Positions 17,311 to 27,343 of a stretch of 64,000 bases of DNA are shown here, one piece after another. The DNA comes from Phycisphaerae bacterium (GTDB lineage Bacteria > Planctomycetota > Phycisphaerae > Phycisphaerales > Phycisphaeraceae). How positions within the stretch are numbered: position 1 is the stretch's first letter; each line of letters starts with the position of its first letter. The notes under the pieces were generated by a model. That model had not been told where the DNA came from, did no database searches, and saw only the letters and a list, made by a program, of their open reading frames with translations. Both the position numbers and the translations under genes were made by a program. The stretch lies in NCBI GenBank assembly GCA_030425705.1, contig JAUHZU010000002.1, positions 603,108 through 667,107 on the forward strand, in the 5' to 3' direction.

Positions 17311-18974
17311 CCGTTCACCATGGGCAGGTCGACGCCGCGCTGGTGGGCGGTATCGATGGCCAGGTCGTAGCCCGCGTCGGCGTGACGCGCGACCCCCATG
17401 CCCGGGTCGGCGGTGAGCACGCGCTGCAGCCGCGCGTCGCCCGTGTCGGTCCCGTCGGCCACGCTGACCATGCCCGCGTGGATCGAGTAGCCGATGCCGA
17501 CTCCGCCGCCGTGGTGCAGCGAGACCCAGCTCGCGCCGCAGGCGGTGTTGATCAGCGCGTTGAGCAGCGGCCAGTCGGCGATCGCGTCCGAACCGTCCTT
17601 CATCGCCTCGGTCTCCCGGTTGGGCGACGCGACCGAGCCGCAGTCCAGGTGGTCGCGCCCGATGACCAGCGGGGCCTTGACCTTGCCCTTCTTCACCAGC
17701 CAGTTGAACTTGAGCCCCATCTCCGCGCGCTCGCCGTACTCCAGCCAGCAGATGCGACAGGGCAGCCCCTGGAACTTCACTTTCTCGCGCGCTTTCTTGA
17801 TCCAGCGGGCGAGGGCCTCGTTTTCGGGGAAGGTCTCCAGCACGGCGTCGTCGGTCACGGCGATGTCGCCGGGGTCGCCCGACAGCGCCGCCCAGCGGAA
17901 CGGGCCCGAGCCCCGGCAGAACAGCGGGCGGATGAACGCGGGCACGAAGCCGGGGAAGTCGAACGCCTCCTTCATGCCGCGTCGGTCCGCGACCTGCCCG
18001 CGCAGGTTGTTGCCGTAGTCGAACGTCACCGCGCCGTCCTTCTGGTAGGCGAGCATCGCACTGACGTGTTGTTGCATCGAGTCCAGCACGGCTTCGTCGT
18101 ATTGCTGCGGGTCTTCCGCGCGGAACGTGTCGGCCTCGTCGAGCGTGTACCCCGCCGGGATGTAGCCGACGCGCAGGTCGTGCGCGCTGGTCTGGTCGGT
18201 CAGCACGTCGATCGTCACACCCCGCCGGTGCAGCTCGGGCAGCACCTCCGCGATGTTGCCGACCAGCCCGACGGACAGCGCTTCGCCGTTCGCCCGGGCC
18301 TGTTCGACCTGCCGGACCGCGTCGTCCAGGTCGTCGGTCATCACGTCACAGTAGCCGGTGTCCAGGCGTTTCTGGATGCGCGACGGGTCAACATCGACGC
18401 CCAGGCACGCCGCGCCGTTCATCGTCGCCGCCAGCGGCTGGGCCCCGCCCATCCCCCCGAGCCCGCCGGTGACGACGAGCTTGCCCGTGAGCGACCCGCC
18501 GAAGTGCTGCCGGGCGCACTCGGCGAAGGTCTCGTAGGTGCCCTGCAGGATGCCCTGCGTGCCGATGTAGATCCACGAGCCCGCGGTCATCTGGCCGTAC
18601 ATCGTGAGCCCGAGCGCTTCGAGCCGGCGGAACTCGTCCCAGTTGGCCCAGTTGGGGACGAGGTGCGAGTTCGCGATCAGGACGCGCGGCGCCTGGTCGT
18701 GGGTCTTGAACACCGCGACGGGCTTGCCGCTCTGGACGATCAGCGTCTCGTCGTTCTCGAGGCGTTGGAGCGTTTCGACGATCTTGTGATAACACGCCCA
18801 GTTCCGCGCCGCCTTCCCCGTCCCGCCGTACACCACCAGGTCCCCGGGCCGCTCGGCCACGTCGGGGTCGAGGTTGTTCATCAGCATCCGCAGCGCCGCT
18901 TCCTGGTGCCAGCCCTTGCAGGAGAGCGTGGCCCCGGTCGCCGCCCGCACGATGGGGGGGGTCGTCGTGGTCAT
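17307..18974 (-). CDS. hutU: Urocanate hydratase HutU
   Basis: 555 residues, the usual length. Adds water to urocanate using tightly bound NAD. Family landmarks include [29 protein letters not shown] (dinucleotide site) and [17 protein letters not shown] used ATG at 18974; the frame is open further upstream but without family character. First gene of the hut operon. No hutC-type regulator is next to it. Confidence 0.97.
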   Translation of the reverse strand: MTTTTPPIVRAATGATLSCKGWHQEAALRMLMNNLDPDVAERPGDLVVYGGTGKAARNWACYHKIVETLQRLENDETLIVQSGKPVAVFKTHDQAPRVLIANSHLVPNWANWDEFRRLEALGLTMYGQMTAGSWIYIGTQGILQGTYETFAECARQHFGGSLTGKLVVTGGLGGMGGAQPLAATMNGAACLGVDVDPSRIQKRLDTGYCDVMTDDLDDAVRQVEQARANGEALSVGLVGNIAEVLPELHRRGVTIDVLTDQTSAHDLRVGYIPAGYTLDEADTFRAEDPQQYDEAVLDSMQQHVSAMLAYQKDGAVTFDYGNNLRGQVADRRGMKEAFDFPGFVPAFIRPLFCRGSGPFRWAALSGDPGDIAVTDDAVLETFPENEALARWIKKAREKVKFQGLPCRICWLEYGERAEMGLKFNWLVKKGKVKAPLVIGRDHLDCGSVASPNRETEAMKDGSDAIADWPLLNALINTACGASWVSLHHGGGVGIGYSIHAGMVSVADGTDTGDARLQRVLTADPGMGVARHADAGYDLAIDTAHQRGVDLPMVNG

Positions 18975-19036
18975 GCAGGTATTGTCCCGCACCGACCGGC
19001 GTTGGCAAGCAACGCCTTCAACGACGTCAAACAGCG

Positions 19037-20047
19037 CTAAAACTGCCGCAGGAACCGCACGTCGTTTTCGAACAGCCAGCGGATGTCCTGGATGTTGTGC
19101 TTGCGCATCGCCAGGCGTTCGATCCCGAGGCCGAAGGCGAAGCCGGTCCACGCTTCGGGGTCGTAGCCGACGTGCTCGAACACGGCCGGGTCGACCATGC
19201 CGCAGCCGCCGATCTCCATCCACTCCAGCCCCTTGCCCAGGTCCATCTTGACGTACAGCTCGGCGGAGGGCTCGGTGAAGGGGAAGTAGCTGGGGACGAG
19301 CTTCACGTCCGCGTCCTGGCCGAACATGGCCTTGGCGAACTGGATGAGCGTGCTCTTGAGGTCGACCATCGAGACGTGCTTGTCGACGTACAGCCCCTCG
19401 ACCTGGTGGAACATGGAGTAGTGCGTCGCGTCGTGCTCGTCGGGGCGGTAGACCCGGCCGGTGGAGATGATGCGCACCGGGGGCGCGGTCTGTTCCATGA
19501 CACGGATCTGGACCGTGGAGGTCTGCGAGCGCAGCAGCGTCGGGTTTGGGCCGAACGGGTCGGAGAGGTAGAAGTTGTCGAGCGGGTCGCGGGCGGGGTG
19601 GGTCTCGGGGATGTTGAGGGCGACGAAGTTGTGGTAGTCGTCCTCGACCTCGGGGCCCTCGGCGTGGTCGAAGCCCATGCGCGCGAAGACCTCGATCAGC
19701 TCGTCGATCGTCTGGCTGATGATGTGGCGTCGGCCCATGACCGGCGGGGCGGGGGGCTCGGTGATGTCGAGAAGAGGCCCGTGGCCTGAGGCCTGGGCGG
19801 AGGTTTCGCCGAGGTTGGCCTTCTTGTCTTCGTAGGCGGCGGTGAGCTCCTGCTTGAGCGCGTTGGCGTTCTGGCCGAAGTCGCGCTTCTGGTCCTTGGG
19901 CACGTCCTTCATCAGGCCCATGAGGGCCTTGAGCCCGCCTTTGGTGCCGAGGTATTGGATGCGGAACTGCTCCAGGGCCTCGGGGTCGTTGACGGCCTGG
20001 AGGTCCGCGGTCGCCCGCTCACGTAGTTGGTCGATCTTCTCAAGCAT
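19037..20047 (-). CDS. pheS: Phenylalanine-tRNA ligase alpha subunit
   Basis: 336 residues, the class II synthetase catalytic subunit. An N-terminal coiled coil (about 1-85) binds tRNA. Motif 2 is seen in [21 protein letters not shown] and motif 3 in [13 protein letters not shown]. The beta subunit gene pheT is not adjacent, unlike in most bacteria. It lies 62 nt upstream of hutU on the same strand. Confidence 0.97.
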   Translation of the reverse strand: MLEKIDQLRERATADLQAVNDPEALEQFRIQYLGTKGGLKALMGLMKDVPKDQKRDFGQNANALKQELTAAYEDKKANLGETSAQASGHGPLLDITEPPAPPVMGRRHIISQTIDELIEVFARMGFDHAEGPEVEDDYHNFVALNIPETHPARDPLDNFYLSDPFGPNPTLLRSQTSTVQIRVMEQTAPPVRIISTGRVYRPDEHDATHYSMFHQVEGLYVDKHVSMVDLKSTLIQFAKAMFGQDADVKLVPSYFPFTEPSAELYVKMDLGKGLEWMEIGGCGMVDPAVFEHVGYDPEAWTGFAFGLGIERLAMRKHNIQDIRWLFENDVRFLRQF

Positions 20048-20211
20048 CAGGGGTAAGACGATACCAGAGCCATGCGGCGCGTGCCGCGTAATGGCACGGC
20101 CGGACGCGGTGGGCCGGAGGGATCGGGGGTTGTGTAAGAATTCGATTTGTCGGCAAGCTCGCCGGGCCGGTGGGGGGTAGCTTCCGTGGCTCCCCCCTTG
20201 TGAGCCCGGCC

Positions 20212-21582
20212 ATGGCCCAGCGTCCCAACCCGATCACGCGAGCGCTCGGCGCGGCCCCCGGCGGGGTGTTCGTCGCGTACGCGATCGCGGCGTCGTTCCT
20301 CACCTACTTCTGCATGTACGCCTTCCGCAAGCCCTTCAGCGCCGGGCAGTACCTGGGCGCGGACGGCGAGCCGGCGGTGTTCCACCTGCTGGGCCTGACG
20401 GTCGACTGGAAGACCGCGTTCGTCAGCAGCCAGCTCATCGGCTACGCGATCTCCAAGTACCTGGGGATCAAGGTGTGTTCGGAGATGACCCGCTCCCGCC
20501 GAGCCGTCGCGCTGGTCGGCTTCGTGCTTATCGCGGAGGCGGCGCTGTTGGCGTTCGCGGTGCTGCCGCCGTCGCTGAAGATCGTGGCGATCTTTGTTAA
20601 CGGCCTGCCGCTGGGGATGGTGTGGGGGCTGGTCGTGTGGTACCTCGAAGGCCGGCGGACCTCGGAGCTGCTGCTGGCGGGCTTGAGCGCGTCATTCATC
20701 CTCGCGAGCGGGGTGGTGAAGGACGTGGGGCGGTGGCTGATGAGCGGGCACGGCGTGAGCGAGTGGTGGATGCCGTGCGTGACGGGGCTGGTGTTCCTGC
20801 CGGTGTTTCTGCTGGCGGTGGGGATGCTGAACCTGCTGCCCGGTCCGTCGGACGCGGACGAGGCCGAGCGGAGCCACCGCGAGCCGATGGGCTCGGCCGA
20901 GCGCTGGGCGTTCGTCAAGCGGTTTGCACCGGGGCTGGTGATGCTGTTCGTCGCGTACTTCTTCCTCACGGCGTTCCGCGATTTCCGAGACAACTTCGGC
21001 GTCGAGGTCTTCGAGGACCTGGGCTACGGCACCGAGGAGAGCGGGCTGTTCACCCGCAGCGAGCTGTGGGTCGCGTTCGGCGTGCTCGTGCCGCTGGGCC
21101 TGCTGTTTATGATCCGCAACAACCGGGGCGGGCTGCTCGCGGCGCTGTCGCTGATGCTCGTCGGCTGCCTGGTGATCGGGCTGGGCACGCTCGGTTATCA
21201 GCTGGGCTTCGTCAGCGGGCTCTGGTGGATGATCCTCATCGGGCTGGGTGCCTACCTCGCGTACGTGCCTTACGGCTCGGTGCTGTTTGACCGGCTGATC
21301 GCCTGCACCCACGTCACGGGCACCGCGGTGTTTGCGATCTACATCGCCGACGCGTTGGGCTACACCGGCTCGATCTCGATCTACTTCTTCAAGGACCTGA
21401 TGCTGGGCGACGTCTCGCGGCTGGGCTTCCTGATCGGCATGTCGTACTTCATGTCGCTGCTGGGGCTGGTATTGTTGACGGGCAGCTCGGTGTACTTCCT
21501 GCGGACCAGCCGCGGCCGAGCAACGGCGCCTGACTGTCCAAGGCCGAGGACCGATCAGCCCGCACAGGTGGCGACAGCATGA
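20212..21582 (+). CDS. DUF5690-like major-facilitator transporter of a phosphonate operon
   Basis: 456 residues with about twelve hydrophobic segments. It resembles DUF5690 carriers, distant relatives of the organophosphate antiporters (YAFRKPFSAG near the N-terminus). It overlaps the next gene by 4 nt (ATGA), which in turn overlaps phnX. It therefore probably imports the phosphonate degraded by the other two, for example 2-aminoethylphosphonate or its N-methyl form. That substrate is inferred from context only. GTG at 20200 is an alternative start. Confidence 0.75.
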   Translation: MAQRPNPITRALGAAPGGVFVAYAIAASFLTYFCMYAFRKPFSAGQYLGADGEPAVFHLLGLTVDWKTAFVSSQLIGYAISKYLGIKVCSEMTRSRRAVALVGFVLIAEAALLAFAVLPPSLKIVAIFVNGLPLGMVWGLVVWYLEGRRTSELLLAGLSASFILASGVVKDVGRWLMSGHGVSEWWMPCVTGLVFLPVFLLAVGMLNLLPGPSDADEAERSHREPMGSAERWAFVKRFAPGLVMLFVAYFFLTAFRDFRDNFGVEVFEDLGYGTEESGLFTRSELWVAFGVLVPLGLLFMIRNNRGGLLAALSLMLVGCLVIGLGTLGYQLGFVSGLWWMILIGLGAYLAYVPYGSVLFDRLIACTHVTGTAVFAIYIADALGYTGSISIYFFKDLMLGDVSRLGFLIGMSYFMSLLGLVLLTGSSVYFLRTSRGRATAPDCPRPRTDQPAQVATA

Positions 21583-22766
21583 TTCAGACAACCGATGTCG
21601 TCGTGGTTGGCGCTGGGATCGTCGGCCTGGCACACGCCTGGGCCTCGGCCAGGCGTGGCCGATCGGTCGCGCTGCTGGAGCGCGGCCCGGTGGCGTCGGG
21701 GGCGTCGGTCCGCAACTTCGGCATGGTCTGGCCGGTCGGGCAGCCGGTGGAGGTCCTGCCGGTCGCGCTGCGCAGCCGGGCGCTCTGGCTGGAGGCGGCG
21801 GTGGAGGCGGGGTTCTGGCACCACACCCGGGGCTCGGTGTTCCTGGCGGTCCACGAGGACGAGCTGGCGGTGATGCGCGAGTTTGTCGAGGGGCCGGCCG
21901 CGGCGGGATACGACTGCACCATGCTGACGCAGGACCAGGTGTTGGCCCTCTGCCCCGCGGCGAACCGGGCGCGCGTTATCGGCGGATTCGCGAGCACGAC
22001 GGAGGTCGGCGTGGACCCGCGTGAGGCGATCGCCACCCTCCCGTCCATGCTCGCCAACCGTCACGGGGTCCGCGTGCGGTTCGATACGCCGGCCGTGCGT
22101 ATCGAGCCAGGCCTCGTACACACCGCCGATGGCTCGGCATACGAGGCCCGCGAGCGCGTCGTCGTCTGCAGCGGAGCCGAGACCCGTACGCTGTTCCCCG
22201 AGGTGTTTGACCGGCAGGACCTGACGCTCTGCAAGCTACAGATGCTCGCGACAGGCGCGCAGCCCGCGGGCTGGTCGGCCGGCCCGATGATCGCCAGCGG
22301 ACCGACGCTGAGGCACTACACGTCCTTCGCCGGTTGCCCGACGCTGGCCGAGCTCAAGCGTCGCGTCGCCGAGCAGGCCCCGGAGCTCGACGCGATGGGG
22401 ATCCACTTCATGGCCGCGCAGAACGGCGCGGGCGAGGTCGTGCTCGGCGATTCGCACGAGTACGGCGAGCCGGTCTCTCCGTTCGACCGCGGCGACATCG
22501 ACGCCGTCATGCTCCGGGGCCTGCGCGAGCTGCTGGACCTGCCGGACTGGTCGATCGCAAGGCGGTGGCACGGCGTGTACCTCAAAGCCCCGGGACGGAC
22601 GCATTTCGTACACGAGCCGCTGCCGGGCGTGACCGTCTTCAACGGGCTGGGCGGCGCGGGGATGACGCTGTCGTTCGGCCTGGCGGACGCGTTCTGGGAG
22701 GACGGCACCGAGAAGACACTGCCGACAACCACACACACCCTTGAGAAAGACGGGGCGACACCATGA
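21579..22766 (+). CDS. FAD-dependent oxidoreductase of phosphonate catabolism (TIGR03364/PbfD-like)
   Basis: 395 residues of the DAO (glycine/sarcosine oxidase) fold. The FAD-binding motif VVVGAGIVGLAHAW is at about residues 8-21, followed by SGASVRNFGMVWP and a C-terminal FNGLGGAGMTLSFGLA. Relatives clustered with phnX oxidise 2-aminoethylphosphonate-type amines to phosphonoacetaldehyde. Here it sits between a carrier and phnX with 4-nt overlaps on both sides and no phnW transaminase. It therefore very likely feeds phnX. The preferred amine cannot be read from sequence. Confidence 0.82.
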   Translation: MIQTTDVVVVGAGIVGLAHAWASARRGRSVALLERGPVASGASVRNFGMVWPVGQPVEVLPVALRSRALWLEAAVEAGFWHHTRGSVFLAVHEDELAVMREFVEGPAAAGYDCTMLTQDQVLALCPAANRARVIGGFASTTEVGVDPREAIATLPSMLANRHGVRVRFDTPAVRIEPGLVHTADGSAYEARERVVVCSGAETRTLFPEVFDRQDLTLCKLQMLATGAQPAGWSAGPMIASGPTLRHYTSFAGCPTLAELKRRVAEQAPELDAMGIHFMAAQNGAGEVVLGDSHEYGEPVSPFDRGDIDAVMLRGLRELLDLPDWSIARRWHGVYLKAPGRTHFVHEPLPGVTVFNGLGGAGMTLSFGLADAFWEDGTEKTLPTTTHTLEKDGATP

Positions 22767-23626
22767 CGGATGTGCAGCAGCAACGGATTGGCCTGGTCGT
22801 GTTCGATTGGGCGGGCACGATGGTGGACCACGGGTCGCGCGCCCCAGCAGCGGTGTTCGTCCAGGCCTTCGCCGAGCACGGCGTGTCGATCACTACGGCA
22901 CAGGCCCGCAGGCCGATGGGCATGGCGAAGCGCGACCACATCCGGACCATCGCGGACGAGCCCGAGGTGGCCGAGGCCTGGCAGGCCGTGCACGGCCGAC
23001 CGTTCAGTGACAGCGATATCGACGCGATCTACGCGTCGTTCCTGCCGCTGCAGATGGCGTGCCTGAAGGACCATTGCGACGTGATCCCCGGGGTCGCGGA
23101 AACCGTTAGTGCGCTGCGCTCGCGCGGCATCCGCATCGGTTCCAGCACGGGCTACACCGCCGAGCTGATGGACATCGTGATGCCCGAGGCGCAGAAGCAG
23201 GGGCTCAAGGTCGACGCGATGCGATGTGCGACGAGTGTCGCGGTAGGTCGGCCCGCGCCCTGGCTGATCTACGAGAACGCTCAGCAACTGGGTATCTACC
23301 CGATGGCGCGCGTGGTGAAGGTGGACGACACGGTGACCGGCGTCGAGGCCGGGCGCAACGCCGGCTGCTGGACCGTCGGCGTATCGCGTACGGGCAACCT
23401 GCTGGGCCTGTCCGAGCAGGAGCTGGCCGAGTTGCCGGACGACAACCGCCGGGAAAGGATCGAGCAGGCCACGCAAGAGCTGCTGTCGGCCGGGGCCCAC
23501 GCCGTGGTTGAGTCCGCGGCGGACCTGCTGCCGGTCATCGATGCGTTTGACGCGATGCTGGCCGAGGGCCGGCTCCCTGTGAAGTGCGCGGCCGGTGCGG
23601 TCCACCCGGTCGGCGCGACGGGCTGA
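22763..23626 (+). CDS. phnX: Phosphonoacetaldehyde hydrolase (phosphonatase)
   Basis: 287 residues of the HAD superfamily. Splits the C-P bond of phosphonoacetaldehyde to acetaldehyde and phosphate. The nucleophile motif VVFDWAGTMVDHGSRAP lies near residues 13-29. The cap segment RRPMGMAKRDHI contains the lysine that forms the Schiff base with the substrate. SSTGYT and VKVDDTVTGVEAGRNAG complete the HAD site. Last gene of a three-gene operon with the carrier and the FAD oxidoreductase. Confidence 0.94.
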   Translation: MTDVQQQRIGLVVFDWAGTMVDHGSRAPAAVFVQAFAEHGVSITTAQARRPMGMAKRDHIRTIADEPEVAEAWQAVHGRPFSDSDIDAIYASFLPLQMACLKDHCDVIPGVAETVSALRSRGIRIGSSTGYTAELMDIVMPEAQKQGLKVDAMRCATSVAVGRPAPWLIYENAQQLGIYPMARVVKVDDTVTGVEAGRNAGCWTVGVSRTGNLLGLSEQELAELPDDNRRERIEQATQELLSAGAHAVVESAADLLPVIDAFDAMLAEGRLPVKCAAGAVHPVGATG

Positions 23627-23638
23627 CCGGCCTGCGGT

Positions 23639-24196
23639 TCACAGGGTTGCGTTCCCTGTTGCAAGGTCTTCGCAGGTGATCGCGTAGCGTTCGTGGTCGC
23701 GCCATGCGCCATCGATGTGCAGGTAGCGCGGGCTGAACCCTTCGCGTCGGAAGCCGAGCGACCTGACCAGCGCGATGGACGCGGTGTTGCCGGGCTGGAT
23801 GTTGGCTTCGAGGCGGTGCAGCTCCAGCTCGCCGAAGGCCTTGGCGATTACGAGCGCCATCGCCCGCTTCATCCTCCCGGTGCCCGCGTGGGGGACAAAG
23901 GCGTAGTAGCCGAGGTAGGCGGAGCGGAACGCGCCGCGGACGATCTCGTTGAGGTTGATGCACGCGACGAGGCTGCCGGTGCCATCCTGCGCGAGGTAGC
24001 TCTGGTGCCGATCGCCGTCCGACCTGGCGACCGCGGCCGCGAACGCCTCGGCCGTCGCGGGTGGGGCGACCCAAGGATGGTGCAGCGGGTGACTGCGCTC
24101 GACCGCCGCGAGGAAGGCCGATTGGTGCTGTGGCCCGAGCGGTTCGAGCACGATCGGTCGGCCCGGCGGGCCCGGTTGTGCGGGGGTATCGGTCAC
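23639..24196 (-). CDS. GNAT-family N-acetyltransferase (RimJ/RimL-like)
   Basis: 185 residues with the acetyl-CoA fold of RimJ-type enzymes: LGYYAFVPHAGTGRMKRAM (phosphate-binding turn) and ANIQPGNTASIALVRSLGFRREG near the C-terminus. These acetylate protein N-termini or small amines; the substrate is unknown. It is convergent with phnX and divergent from abgT. Confidence 0.88.
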   Translation of the reverse strand: MTDTPAQPGPPGRPIVLEPLGPQHQSAFLAAVERSHPLHHPWVAPPATAEAFAAAVARSDGDRHQSYLAQDGTGSLVACINLNEIVRGAFRSAYLGYYAFVPHAGTGRMKRAMALVIAKAFGELELHRLEANIQPGNTASIALVRSLGFRREGFSPRYLHIDGAWRDHERYAITCEDLATGNATL

Positions 24197-24249
24197 GGCC
24201 GAGGATCGTACCCCTTGCCCATGCCCGCCGCTTCCCCCACAATCCCCGC

Positions 24250-25878
24250 ATGGCTGACCCGTCCGCTACCGTCCCCCCCGCGCTCGAGGCGCCCGGCGGG
24301 CTCGCCGCCCGTCTGCTCAACCTGGTCGAGACGATCGGCAACAAGCTGCCCGACCCGGTGACGCTGTTCGTCATCGGCGCTCTGCTCGTGCCGGTGGTGT
24401 CGCACCTGGTCTACACCACCGGCTGGTCGGTGCGGATGGTGCAGCCGGCGGTCGTGGATGGGCAGACCGTGCTGGAGGAGACCGGCGACCCGATCACGGC
24501 CGTCCCGATGCTCACGCGCGAGTCGATCTATGGGATGGTCAAGTCGCTGAAAGACAACTTCATCAACTTCCCGCCGCTGGGTATCGTGCTCGTCGGGATG
24601 CTGGGGATCGGTGTCGCGGAGAAGTCGGGGCTCATCGGCGGGGCGCTCAAGGCGTGCATGCTCGTAACGCCCAAGGCATTACTGACGCCGGCGATGGTGT
24701 TCGTCGGGGTGATGAGTTCGGCGGGCCTGGACGCGGGGTACATCGTGCTGCCGCCGGTCGCCGCGCTGCTCTACCGCTCGGTCGGACGCTCACCCCTGGC
24801 CGGGATTGCTGCGGTGTTCGCGGGTGTCGCCGCAGGCTTCTGCGCAAACCTTGCGGTAACGGGACTGGACCCGATGCTGTCGGAGCTGAGCCAGAAGGGT
24901 GCCCAGCTTGTCGATAGCGAGTACGGCGTTGCCCCGACGTGTAACTGGGCCTTTGCCGCGGCGTCGACGGTCTTCCTGACGCTGATCGGCTGGGGGGTCA
25001 CGGCATGGTTTGTCGAGCCCCGGCTTAACGCGCGGTCCGCGGACCACGGCGGCGCGGCCGCCCCATCGGGCGAAGAGCACACCGCGCAGCAGATGACACC
25101 GGCCGAGTGGCGTGGCTTGGGCTGGGCCGGTGTGACCGCCCTGTTGTTCGGCGCCGTGGTCGCAGTGCTTGTCGCACGCCCGGGCGGGCTGCTTCACGGC
25201 CCGGACGAGGCGTACCACGGGTTCCCCCGCTGGGTCGCGGTGATTGTCCCCTTGATCTTCTTCGCTTTCCTCCTGCCGGCGCTGGCCTACGGCATCGGCG
25301 CGGGGACGATCAAGAGCGACAAGGACGTTGCAAAGATGATGACACAGGCCATGGCCGCGATGGGGCCGATCATCGTGCTCGCCTTCTTCGCCGGCCAGTT
25401 CATCCAGTGGTTCCAGGACTCGAACCTCGGCACGATGTTCGCCATCACCGGGGGGCTCGCGATTTCGCAGTCCGGCCTGCCGACCTGGGCGGTGCTCGTC
25501 GCCTTTATCCTTTTGGTCGCCGTCATCAACCTGTTCATGGGCTCGATGTCCGCGAAGTACACACTGCTCGCGCCCGTTTTTATCCCGATGTTCATGATCG
25601 GTGCCAGCATCAGTCCCGAGTTGACCCAGGCGGCGTACCGCGTCGGCGACTCGTGCACGAACATCATCACGCCGCTCAACGCGTACCTCATCATCATCCT
25701 CGTGTTCGTGCAGAAGTACGATAAGCAGGCGGGCATGGGCACGATGATCGCGCTCATGCTCCCGTACTCGGTCGTCTTCCTCATCACGTGGACGGCGCTG
25801 CTGCTGGCGTGGGTATCGTTCGGCGTCCCGCTGGGGCCGGAGGGTCCGCTGGAGTATGTCCCGCCGATGGCGGGGTAG
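24250..25878 (+). CDS. AbgT-family transporter
   Basis: 542-residue membrane protein of the AbgT family, whose members carry p-aminobenzoyl-glutamate or export sulfonamide-type antimetabolites. Typical segments are IGNKLPDPVTLF near the N-terminus, DAGYIVLPPVAALLY, and SPELTQAAYRVGDSCTNIIT near the C-terminus. The start is ATG at 24250; earlier in-frame codons lie inside the acetyltransferase. No abgAB peptidase genes are adjacent. Confidence 0.93.
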   Translation: MADPSATVPPALEAPGGLAARLLNLVETIGNKLPDPVTLFVIGALLVPVVSHLVYTTGWSVRMVQPAVVDGQTVLEETGDPITAVPMLTRESIYGMVKSLKDNFINFPPLGIVLVGMLGIGVAEKSGLIGGALKACMLVTPKALLTPAMVFVGVMSSAGLDAGYIVLPPVAALLYRSVGRSPLAGIAAVFAGVAAGFCANLAVTGLDPMLSELSQKGAQLVDSEYGVAPTCNWAFAAASTVFLTLIGWGVTAWFVEPRLNARSADHGGAAAPSGEEHTAQQMTPAEWRGLGWAGVTALLFGAVVAVLVARPGGLLHGPDEAYHGFPRWVAVIVPLIFFAFLLPALAYGIGAGTIKSDKDVAKMMTQAMAAMGPIIVLAFFAGQFIQWFQDSNLGTMFAITGGLAISQSGLPTWAVLVAFILLVAVINLFMGSMSAKYTLLAPVFIPMFMIGASISPELTQAAYRVGDSCTNIITPLNAYLIIILVFVQKYDKQAGMGTMIALMLPYSVVFLITWTALLLAWVSFGVPLGPEGPLEYVPPMAG

Positions 25879-25899
25879 GGGGTGATTGAAGCTCAAACG

Positions 25900-25928
25900 G
25901 AAGCCCACGCTCGTCGAGCGTGGGCTTC
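25900..25928. terminator. Bidirectional hairpin between abgT and purD
   Basis: Perfect stem GAAGCCCACGCTC with a short loop and GAGCGTGGGCTTC, placed between two converging genes. T-runs are weak on both sides. Confidence 0.6.
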
Positions 25929-25954
25929 GGGGGCGATGTGATTCTCAGAGGCCA

Positions 25955-27268
25955 CTACATCACCCGGAAGCCGATGTCCCGGCGGAAGAACGCGCCGTCG
26001 AAGTTGATCTTGTCGCACGCGGCGTTCGCCTTGTCGCGGGCCTCTTTCAGCGTCTTGCCGAAGGCGCAGACGTTCAGCACCCGGCCGCCGGCGGTGACGA
26101 GGTCGCCGTTCTTCTCCAGCTTCGTCCCGGCGTGGAAGACCTTGACGTCTTGGTCTTCTTCCGCGACCTCGATGCCGGTGATGGTCTTGCCCTTTTCGTA
26201 GGGGCCGGGGTAGCCGCCCGAGCACATGCAGACGCAGACGCAGGTGGTGTTGGTGAACGTCAGGTCCGCCTCGTCGAGCCGGCCCTCGCAGCACGCGGCG
26301 AGCACGTCGTAGAGGTCGCCCTTCATGCGCATCATGAGCGTCTGCGTCTCGGGGTCGCCGAAGCGGGTGTTGTACTCGAGCACCTTCGGCCCGCCGGCGG
26401 TGAGCATGAGGCCGGCATAGAGCACGCCCTTGAAGTCGATGCCGTCGCGGCGCAGCGCGTCCACGGTCGGGACGAGCACCTCGCGTTCGATCGTGGCCAT
26501 CATCTTGTCGTCGATCAGCGGCGTCGGGCAGTAGACGCCCATCCCGCCGGTGTTCGGGCCGGTATCGCCCTCGCCTTGCTGCTTGTGGTCCTGGCTGGGG
26601 TCGAGCACGAAGATGTTCCGCCCGTCGACAAGCGCAAGGATCGAGACCTCCTGCCCGACCAGGCGCTCTTCCACGACGACGGTCTCGCCCGCCTCGCCGA
26701 ACTCCTTGTCGACCATGCAGCGCCTCAGCGCGTCGAGGGCTTCCTCGGTGTTCTTCGTGACGATCGCGCCCTTGCCCTTCGCCAGGCCCGAGGCCTTGAC
26801 GACCACGGGGGTCTCGCGGTTCTCGACGTAGGCGACGGCCTGCTCGTGGTTCTTGAAGGTCTTCGCGTCGGCGGTGGGGATGCGGCAGGCGCGCATGAGG
26901 TCCTTGGCGTAGGCCTTGTCCGCCTCGAGGCGGGCACCGTCCTTGGTCGGCCCGAAGACGTGCCGGCCGGGCTTGGCCAGGCGGTCGGCGAGCCCGCCGG
27001 CGAGGGGGTCTTCCGGGCCGATGACGATCATGCCGACCTTGTGGTCACGGCAGAAGTAGTTGATCTCGTCGACGAGCTTGGTGCTGACGGTGTCGCAGTT
27101 CAGGGGAACGTTCTGCCCGATCTGCGCGGTGCCGCCGTTGCCGGGCGCGAAGAAGACCTTCTTGACCTTGGAGGACTGCTTGAGCTTCCAGCCGAGCGCG
27201 TGCTCGCGCCCGCCCGGACCGATGATGAGGACGTTGGTGGGGGTTTCGATGGGGGTGGGCTTGGGCAT
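25955..27268 (-). CDS. purD: Phosphoribosylamine-glycine ligase PurD
   Basis: 437 residues of the ATP-grasp family. Makes glycinamide ribonucleotide in purine synthesis. The N-terminus has VLIIGPGGREHALGWKL; the ATP-grasp core shows VVKASGLAKGKGAIV, and PNTGGMGVYCPTPL with EYNTRFGDPETQ is diagnostic. There is a short cysteine-containing insertion near the C-terminus (TCVCVCMCSGG, about residues 346-356) that the family usually lacks. It is not in an operon with other pur genes. Confidence 0.96.
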   Translation of the reverse strand: MPKPTPIETPTNVLIIGPGGREHALGWKLKQSSKVKKVFFAPGNGGTAQIGQNVPLNCDTVSTKLVDEINYFCRDHKVGMIVIGPEDPLAGGLADRLAKPGRHVFGPTKDGARLEADKAYAKDLMRACRIPTADAKTFKNHEQAVAYVENRETPVVVKASGLAKGKGAIVTKNTEEALDALRRCMVDKEFGEAGETVVVEERLVGQEVSILALVDGRNIFVLDPSQDHKQQGEGDTGPNTGGMGVYCPTPLIDDKMMATIEREVLVPTVDALRRDGIDFKGVLYAGLMLTAGGPKVLEYNTRFGDPETQTLMMRMKGDLYDVLAACCEGRLDEADLTFTNTTCVCVCMCSGGYPGPYEKGKTITGIEVAEEDQDVKVFHAGTKLEKNGDLVTAGGRVLNVCAFGKTLKEARDKANAACDKINFDGAFFRRDIGFRVM

Positions 27269-27343
27269 AGGGCGGAGAGGGTAGTGGATCGCGCGGTGGG
27301 CCGCCGATGGGTGTCGGTCGTTGGAGGCGTTCGGGGTGGCCGG

